From Calendula officinalis (taxonomy: Eukaryota; Streptophyta; Magnoliopsida; Asterales; Asteraceae): DNA of 64,000 nucleotides. The stretch lies in assembly GCA_963853835.1 (NCBI GenBank), contig OY970824.1:63754884-63818883 (forward strand), read 5' to 3'. Made by a program: the position numbers and the translations under genes. The stretch's first letter is position 1, and each line of letters starts with the position of its first letter. A model generated the notes under the pieces. That model was not told the origin of the DNA, made no database searches, and worked only from the letters and a program-made list of their open reading frames with translations. This document shows positions 56,406 to 64,000 of the stretch, in pieces.

Positions 56406-57625
56406 AGTAAATTACACGAATGGTCCCTGTGGTTTACACAATGTTTTGGATTTGGTCCCTAAGTCTCAGTAATTACACCCGTAGTCACTGTGGTTTACAC
56501 TTCGTATTGGTTTTGGTCCCTAATACTAACAGCCGTTAAAACTTGCTGTTAACTTTCTTTAAATGACTAAAATACCCTTTTTAAAACTTCTTTTCTCTCT
56601 CTTCCTTCTTCCAAGTCATCGCATCAGATATTCCGGCGAATCACCTCCGCCACCTTCTTCATCTCGCCTCACCTCCGTCACCTTCTTCATCTGTTATACT
56701 TGCTCCGCCACCGGCGTTTAATCCGCCAAGTCCGGTCCATCTTCATTATCTTCAGATTATGAAGTGGCTTTCGAGTTTAGACTTCAGATCCATCTACAAC
56801 AAATCCCTAGCCCTTATATCCAAATCTGATTTAGGGCTTTTGTTTGAGCTTATGGTGGAAATTGTTCCTCATAAAGGTGAAAGAAGTAAAGCTTTGTTGA
56901 GAAGAAATCGAGATTTGGCTAAAGCGAATGCGGATTTGGGAGTTTCGGGTGTTGCCTCGCCGCAGGTTGCTCTCTCGCCGGAAAAACGTGTTGCCGGAAA
57001 AACGTGCTGCCTCGTCGCAGGTAGAAGAAGACTTTTGTCGATTGCAGGCTGCCTCACCAAAAAATCGAAGAATCAGATCAACATCATCATCATCATCGAA
57101 GAATCAGTTGCAGAAATAATCAAAGAGTAAAAAAAAAAAATCAAAGAATCAGAAAAATCAAAGAGAAACTCTAATCAAAAGAAGGATTTCATCTGACCGG
57201 CGGAAAAGCCAATCAAAGAACCCTAAATCGTCGGTGGGTCTTCTACGGTGGTGGTCTGTAAGCACCCAGATTCGTCGTTGTTGCTGCCCAAATCTTCTGA
57301 TAGTTGAACTCGTATTTAATTTTACCAGAAACCTAATGGTTGAACTCGATACAGATAATATTCATGGTGGTGTTCTTGATACGGACTTGTGATCCTTCTT
57401 CAACCCATAATGACAAATAGGGAAGAACATAAAAAAGAGAGGAAGAAGTAAAGGGTATTTTTGTCAATTCAAAATATTTAACAGTCCAATCTAACATCCG
57501 TTAGGATTTTGGACCAAAAGCAATACAAAGTGCAAACCACAGTGACCACGAGTGTAATTACTGAGACTTAGGGACCAAATCAAAAACATTGTGTAAACCA
57601 CAGGGACCATTCATGTAATTTACTC
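56406..57625. mobile_element. MULE (Mutator-like) element, 1220 bp, in the 3' flank of the fucosyltransferase-like gene
   Basis: Long TIRs of about 130 bp, starting GAGTAAATTACACGAATGGT and ending GTAATTTACTC. The 9-bp TSD is TAGTATTAA (56397-56405 and 57626-57634), the MULE signature. It lies 19 bp after the stop codon at 56387. The interior is GC-rich near 56600-56760 with an open frame 56759-57130 (MKWLSSLDFRSIYNKSLAL...) of no known domain, which could be captured host sequence. Confidence 0.9.
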
Positions 57626-57639
57626 TAGTATTAATGTCA

Positions 57640-57960
57640 AATATGGTTCAAGTTACTGATAGTTTTGACTTAGAATGTGTATGAGTTGTTGTATCTTTTA
57701 GTTTCATATTGTCTTTGTGTATATAACAATAATGTTTGTACAATAAATAGAATTTTAGTACTTAAGATACCATAAAATTGAAGAGCAATAATAAACAATT
57801 AAAAACATTAATACAACATGTTGAAGCTACCAAAACCACCGGAACAAACCATCACCCGAATCAAAGATTGCATACAACCAAACGAACAAGAACCCTAAAA
57901 TTCAAATTCTATCTCACACATTCCATACGGGTCATATCCAAATCCAAGACCCGACCCGAC
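57640..57960. other. Spacer between convergent genes
   Basis: Short AT-rich spacer between the fucosyltransferase-like gene and the ANKRD13-like gene, which are convergent. It probably includes the 3' UTR of the latter. No other feature. Confidence 0.4.
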
Positions 57961-57966
57961 CAACAA

Positions 57967-59960
57967 TCACTCCAAATCTTCACTCGACTGCCTTGAGCCA
58001 TTTGCAGCGCTTCTAGAAGCCGCTGCTGCAGCAGATTGCTTCTTGTGTTTCTTAATCTTGGCTTTCTTAGCTTTCATCCTACGTTTCTTCTCATTAGCAT
58101 CAACCCATGTGTAATCACTGGGTATATTAAACGGGTCCATTTCATCCCTGAAACTACGGCCCTCACTCTCACTTGATTGGTCCCCACTTTTCCCTTTCAT
58201 CCATGAAATCCATGATGTTGACCCTTCGGGCTCTTTCGATGATTTTGAATCTTGGAAATGGGCCGGGCTCGAGAGTGGTGTTGAAAATTCTTCTGATGGA
58301 GTTTGCAGTTCCTCAAATTTTGTAAATGTTACAAGTACTCTTACTGTTGGCACAATTGGTATCGCAATCTGCACCCATAAACGGATTAAATATATATCCA
58401 TAGATATAAAAATGATAATTAAATTAAGAAATGTACCTTAACAGGGAAGGTGCCGGTAGGTAATTTGGTAGTTAAAAGCTCCCTTAATCTCCTAATAGCT
58501 TTCACCTTATTGGCTAAAATGTCAAGTAACGGTACGAGTTCCTCTGTTTTCAAAGGGAAATCGGGTGTTAACCAAAGAACGGGCCTCAGCCCTTTTTTGT
58601 ACTCACTTTCATGTTTACCATCTGTTGCAGTTGCAGAACCTTTTTTCTTTTTCTTTTTTACACTTTTATCTTTCCCCTTTTTCGATTCATCCTCTGTCGC
58701 AGTTTCATTAAGTTTTGAAAACTTTTTTAGAATCTTCGAGTCTTCGGGATCATTCGGGCCCGTTTTCGGGCCTTTTTTGTTCCAACCGAACCAACTTTTC
58801 TTATCTCTAGAGTTTGATTCAGAAGGTCCAAACGAACCTGAATCGTTATTTTCGGTTTCACGTTCTTCGTCTTCACAAACGTTTTCAGGATTTTCCATTT
58901 TGAGGGCGGAATTAAGTTGGATTTTTTCTTCGGGTGTTAAAACATCATCATATTCGTCGTTTTCGGGCCCGTTTTCGAGCCCTCTTTCGTTTGAAAAAAG
59001 CTCTTCATCAGTCATGGCACCCGGGACCCGCCTTGATTTCACGCTCACCATCACATGGAGCATATCATACACCTTACTTTTCCACGGGCCCACAACTTCA
59101 GCCCGTTCTTGTCTTCTCCAATTCAAATGAGGAATAAGTTCAGCTTGAGTTACATCGATTCCGGGCCGGTACATATTCGTTTGAGACATTAAAGCAACTT
59201 CATGTGCAACTTCAGCTTCTGACGGTTGTGCACCCGCTCCTTCTAAAGCATTTGTTATTTCCTTTTCTTTATGAGAAAGAACGATCAAAGAACCCGGTGG
59301 TAAACACACATTACCATCTTCCCGTGAAAAACCGTCTCCCAAAAACATAAAAGTTTGATCCGACCGTTGGATCCGAAACCCGTCGAAACCCGCAAGAGTC
59401 ATATCCGCCCGTAAATTCGACCCGCGTTTCCAGATCCGGTAAGTATCCGAAGGAGCAATCCTTCCTATGAACGGGATAACCGAGCTTTCAAAATGGAAAG
59501 TTATTTCCATGTAAAAATCACGAATTCGGTTAGCAGAAGCTACAATTCTAGGAAGCCTACGACACCATTTAGCCCATGCAAGTGGCTGATAATGGCGGGC
59601 AATGATCATAGCTATGTTTTCCTCACGGTTACAAACAGCTTCTTGAAGAGCACTCCACCCGTGCTCGTTTTGCAGGCTCCAATCTGCACCTGCAGCCATT
59701 AAAATGTCTGCAGAAACTGGATCTTTGAGCCGAACAGCAAGATGAAGAGGTGTTTCCCTATTAGGAACATCACGGCGGTCGATTACAGCTGAGACAGCAT
59801 CAGCATCTGACTCAGCAACCACTGATTCAGCCTCGGTGTTGACCGTGCCTGCTTTGGCTAACCGTGGTAGGGCGGCAATCAGTTTCTTCAGGGCGGCATG
59901 GTCTCGTTGGATAACAGCTAAATGTGCAGGACTATGGGAATACTTTGAAGAATCTTCCAT
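57967..59960 (-). CDS. ANKRD13-type ankyrin repeat / GPCR-chaperone protein, two exons
   Basis: Exon 1, 58437-59960, and exon 2, 57967-58368, are joined at a phase-0 GT-AG intron (AAG/GTACAT...GTGCAG/ATT), giving 641 residues. Residues about 8-140 carry ankyrin repeats (SPAHLAVIQRDHAALKKLIA, ETPLHLAVRLKDPVSADILM, GWSALQEAVCNREENIAMII). Residues from about 175 form the GPCR-chaperone domain typical of ANKRD13 proteins (SSVIPFIGRIAPSDTYRIWK, RGSNLRADMTLAGFDGFRIQ). An acidic and Lys-rich linker follows (SVKKKKKKGS), then a C-terminal module (LVPLLDILANKVKAIRRLRE). Animal ANKRD13 proteins bind ubiquitinated cargo in endocytic sorting; I see no UIM here. A leader exon may lie near 60330-60385 (CTTCAG/GTATC). 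The gene looks intact. Confidence 0.92.
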
Positions 59961-59964
59961 TGAT

Positions 59965-61915
59965 TAATTGAGTTCTTAGTAATTCAATCAAGTTAGGGAT
60001 TCACCAAATCTCTAAATACCATCATAACCCCCAATTTATAACCTAATTTTGCTCCACATTGCGAAAAAAGTCAAAAACCCTAAATCTTAGAGAGTTAATC
60101 AGCATAATTGAACTACACCTTCAGTAACCGTTTGAATTTCTCATATGATTCTGACGCTAACACAATAGCACCAAATCTGAAAACAGAAATTAAACAAACA
60201 AACTTAGCTAATTTACACCATCAACAACTTAAAACTCGATGAAGATAACAGATCTATGTTGCTTTTTGAGCTTCTGTCAAGTTAATTTGTGATTGGAACG
60301 AAGATAACGGCAGATTAAGCAAAAGATACCTGAAGTAGATGAATCGACGGAAAGCAAGCTCACAAAGCTCAGATCTCCTTCTCTGTTAGATTATTAATAA
60401 GTAAATGAATAAATTACAGGCTCATGTGAAGCTTAGAAGTGGAATATATGATTCAATTTTTTGCCTTTACTGTTTTCCAGAGGTCAAGGTAAGGCTAAAT
60501 AAAAATAATTTATATTCAAATAATACTTTAAATATCCACCAAATATAATTTTTAATAACTTTGAATTTACATATAACCTGAACCAACTTGCCGAAAATTG
60601 CATAATCCAAACCGAATTTCAAGTTCAGTTGAGTAATGATATTTTTGCCTATTAAAATGTGTTTATTTATATGCCTATCAATTTGATCATGATAAGTATC
60701 AGAATCAAGGAATGATATGACAATAGAGAATTACTGGATGACGCATGTCAAGTTTAGAAGTAACTAGGCATATGAATAAACACAAATTGTAAGCACAAAT
60801 ATCATTTCTCATCAATTAAACTGGTTTTAATTTTTCATCATATTGTATTAAAGAAATAAAAAACAATATTAGATCCCAAATGATAATTAGGAAAAAGAAA
60901 TAGATTCTGTTACGATATAATCGAAGTTCAAGATACTTATCCAAAATGAATTTTCAGTTAAATTGATTTTGATAAATTCAGTTGTTTTTTAGACACTTCA
61001 GATGTATACAACCAAAAGTCCAAAAATCAATGAATTTTTTGTTACGTTACTGCTCCTTTCTCATTGAGTCAAAAATGTGACATCATACTTCACCTACCAA
61101 TCATCTAAAATAAGAGTTTAAATAGAACAAATTTAGGTAACTAACAAGTCACCCAGATTGCTATTAATAGAAGTATGTATAAATGATTCATTGACCAAAT
61201 TAATACCTAGGCCACGCTATTAAATAAATGGGATTGAATAGAAGTATGTATAAATGATTCATTGTCCAAAAATCAACAGATTTACTATTTGATGGAGTCC
61301 AAGCAGAACGACTTATTTGTTTTTATAAGCAAAAAATAGTACGAGTAATTCAGTAAATGAACTTTAATACAATGACCATAACTTGGGCCACGACCTTCAT
61401 TTCAGATCCGTCGAATCAAAACTTGCAAACATCGTGGTAAACGATACGAACTTTTGGGCTCCTACATTGTACAAGTTATTTGCATTTTTATATTTTTTTT
61501 CCTAAATTTTATTTGTAGGCTATTTTTTTTAGCTCATTTGTCTTTTTAAACACATTCAAAATCTTAAGTCTATTTTAAAGTTCTATTATGATGTTGTAAC
61601 ATTCTAGTTAATTATTATATGAAGAAAAAAATCCTCTCAATTCAGATAATTTGTATTTGAGCGGAAAATGACCCTAGTTATGAATATTCGTGTCAATTAT
61701 GACGATAATTAAGAAGAATTGTTCATGATATTCGTGTCAATTATCATCTCATTAGTCTACATCGAGTCGTCAATTATAGACTAGTATTTGACCAAACAAA
61801 AATGCAACAAACTCTACTGGTATTTAAAACAAACACACCTAGTTTAATGTGAAATGTGAATTACCACTTTCTTTTTCCATATTTAAGCCCTCAGAAAGAA
61901 GGAAAGTTAATGGGG
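59965..61915. other. Promoter side of the ANKRD13-like gene and spacer
   Basis: Contains the leader intron of the ANKRD13-like gene, a MITE-like element at 60631-60812 and, near 61169-61262, a short direct duplication of AATAGAAGTATGTATAAATG. No coding sequence is recognised. Confidence 0.4.
60631..60812. mobile_element. MITE-like repeat, ATGAGAAATGATATT family, third copy
   Basis: Ends AATGATATTTTT and AAATATCATTTCTCAT, internal TCAATTTGATCATGA. Related to 32433-32594 and 45145-45359. Confidence 0.6.
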
Positions 61916-61919
61916 CGTG

Positions 61920-63919
61920 TTATGATTTTCTAGCAAATAGCTCACATGTGATTATATCATCCATAGAATTAGCACAACTCCCCGCCCCAATCACAGGCAC
62001 AACATTGAAAATCGATTCCTTGCAATTTTCCATCTTTTTTGTTGTTTCACCAAATTCATCGAATATGCTTTTAAAAACAAGTGATAATGTTTCATGGGAG
62101 ATATTTTGACTTGTTGAAAAGTAAATTCTTAAATTCTGCAAAACAAAAAACATTATAAATTTATCTATGTACATATATACATATACATATATAAGGCAAG
62201 AAAACACTAACCGTTACATCATCCCAAGAGAAGTTGTTCTGTGAGAGGACTTTATCAAGACGGTAAACACAAAATTTTCCAACTTTTTCCATTTTCTCCT
62301 CAATACTTGGAAAATCGCCAATATTACAACAAATCTTGTCAGCAATTTCGGTTGTAACCGATAATATAACTGCACATATTCTGCCATGAGCAATACACTC
62401 CTGAAGACACTCATCATGCCATTTTTCTGATTGAAAACATGAATCAAATGGATTCAATTTATGTTTTAGGTCAGACATAACATGATCATTAACTTCTTCA
62501 TCAGTTTATGTATCATCCTCAACAAAAAGCACCGGCTTCACCTCCACAAATGCTCTAAAAAATCACAACAAATTACAAAATATGTCATTTTGCAATTTAA
62601 TTTAAATTATAAGTTCTTGAGAGTTTAAGTTTATAGATAAAAATCGCACCTTTTTGGCAGATCGGGGACAAGCACGTACAAAAAAACGGGATTTATATGT
62701 TTTTGACCTAAGTTTTGTAGCTTCATTTGATCAAGAATTTCATTCTGTTTTTCTTGCAAACTGATTCTATCCAATATCAAAGTAGCCTTTGAACAGTAAA
62801 CAACAAACAGTATTGCTGATGTACTAATCGAACAGTTAAACGCTTTTGCAATAGCTTCACTATTAACCAAAGCTTGTTCCAATTCACCAGTGGGCCCCCC
62901 ACTACATAACAGCATCGTTGGAGGGTCAAACCCTAGTTGACCAGCCATATGAAGTATCTCTTTATGCAATGTTGCCTACAAAATTAGTCAGCTGTCAGCA
63001 CCAAGGGTATTTTAGACATTTTAACAAGTATATTACCTGACTATATGGCCCAATACAGCTAGGAGCCCATGAAGAAATACTCTGCACATGAAGAACTTTT
63101 TTTGTTTGGTCATTTGTTACCAGAATTTCCACATAAGCATTCCCGAGACCAGCTTGTGTCAGAGGTAGTTCAATTGTACTGCGGGATGGAACACCAAATC
63201 GACATTTTTCATGTGTTATAAAACTTACATATGTTTCATTTGCAATAGAAAACATATTCATATCTGAAATGTATAAATGAACATAAACTACATTTTCCCA
63301 AGAAAAACTAAGTTCATTTAGTTGTGATTCGATTTTTAATAAAATGATCTTCAAATCCTCCTTTAGATCTGTCATAATACATTAAATCAATGATTTAGGG
63401 ATAAGATGCTAATCATGATTATAAATTTATAATAATGAATTATGACTCACCTACTGATGTTGTACTCGAGTCTTGTAGCCAGCAGGATATCGAGAAAGTG
63501 TTATCTTTTTTTGTTTTCGATATTTGCGGTTTGCGGTTTTCGAGTTCAGCTAAATCATGTTCAAGATCTGATGGCTGGCATTTTTCTTGGATTATTTCTG
63601 GAGATTTGTTTGGTACTTCAATTACAGATCCCATATTTTCTAAATAAAAATTATTAGTTGTAATATTGTGTTTATTTTCACAATGGAATTTTACGGGGTG
63701 AAGAATCCCGACAGGAGCTATGGAATTTGAATCATGAAGTACGAGTTGGAATTCATCCAAAATAATTCGAGCATACTGAAAATAAAGGTATATAAATATT
63801 ACAAATTATTAAAAAAAATATATAATTATTTGCATGAAAGACTTACTTTAAATAGGGGGCAATCAAGAGTTAATGTTTCATATTCGCCCCCTTCACCACA
63901 TACATTACTTCCATATAAT
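61920..63919 (-). pseudogene. DPH6: Diphthine--ammonia ligase-like gene (C-terminal part), one in-frame stop
   Basis: Six exons on the minus strand: 63847-63919, 63451-63775, 63037-63368, 62650-62975, 62212-62554 and 61920-62135. All have GT-AG ends, phases agree, and the gene continues past the right edge. The first exon carries NVCGEGGEYETLTLDCPLF, the signature of the ATP-dependent N-type hydrolase domain that amidates diphthine on eEF2. The following exons hold two RidA/YjgF-like domains (VVYVHLYISDMNMF, RFGVPSRSTIELPLTQAGLG, HKEILHMAGQLGFDPPT), as in plant two-RidA DPH6 homologs. The penultimate exon reads VEVKPVLFVEDDT and then a TAA at 62506-62508, although the rest of that exon and the last exon stay in frame. 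The stop would remove about 170 residues of the second RidA-like region. The enzyme acts in the cytosol. Confidence 0.88.
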
Positions 63920-64000
63920 CTGCAACAAAAATAATAATGTTAATAATTTTAAAAACTGTTAAATTAGAAAAATACAAAGCTCTTTTATGCAAATAACAAT

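Noticed and set aside
58450..59130. 226-codon plus-strand frame
   Set aside because: Antisense shadow of the ANKRD13-like exon, with Ser/Phe-rich composition from reversed Lys/Glu codons.

Overview
The window is nuclear DNA from a flowering plant, very probably a eudicot. It has plant-type spliced genes with GT-AG introns, AT-rich spacers, and dense nested LTR retrotransposons, MITEs, Helitron remnants and TA microsatellites. An asterid such as a daisy-family species would fit the repeat style, but that is an impression only.

Host genes are few. (i) A small single-exon Ser-rich basic protein, 2299-2769 (+). (ii) A four-exon gene, 4649-6634 (-), encoding a 464-residue protein with an MGC lipidation-type N-terminus and a C-terminus resembling JASON-like proteins. 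(iii) A seven-exon family-23 fucosyltransferase-like gene, 49823-56387 (+). Its first coding exon is split by a PIF/Harbinger transposon, and no usable donor was found after exon 5, so this allele looks inactive. (iv) A two-exon ANKRD13-type ankyrin/GPCR-chaperone gene, 57967-59960 (-). (v) The 3' part of a diphthine--ammonia ligase (DPH6-like) gene, 61920-63919 (-), which runs off the right edge and carries one in-frame stop in its penultimate exon.

Layout: 0-12 kb holds genes (i) and (ii), two Helitron remnants (an RPA-like OB-fold fragment and a helicase C-terminus, each near a Helitron-like 3' end), and several MITEs with readable target-site duplications (TSDs). 12.5-31.3 kb is one nested complex. 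A CTTCCTCCG-type MITE is split into halves 18.5 kb apart, and between them four TIR elements are strung end to end, separated by (TA)n tracts. These TIR elements carry a Reina-like chromovirus (with a solo LTR inside its gag zinc knuckle), an aberrant LTR-gag element, and a second solo LTR. 33.5-45.1 kb is a second nest. A minus-strand Ty1/copia element with 168-bp LTRs contains a hAT MITE and a 5'-truncated plus-strand SIRE-like copia element. The inner copia carries an extra spliced gene with its own TATA box after pol. 45-64 kb holds more hAT/Stowaway/MULE-type elements, a SINE with a 20-bp TSD, and genes (iii)-(v).

The strongest unusual signals are the (TA)n-anchored chain of TIR elements, the LTR-gag element bounded by two inverted U3-type ends, the reverse-complementary nonamer CTCAGTATC/GATACTGAG scattered through the inner copia element, and the lesions in two adjacent conserved host genes. 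No previously undescribed defence or enzymatic system is evident.
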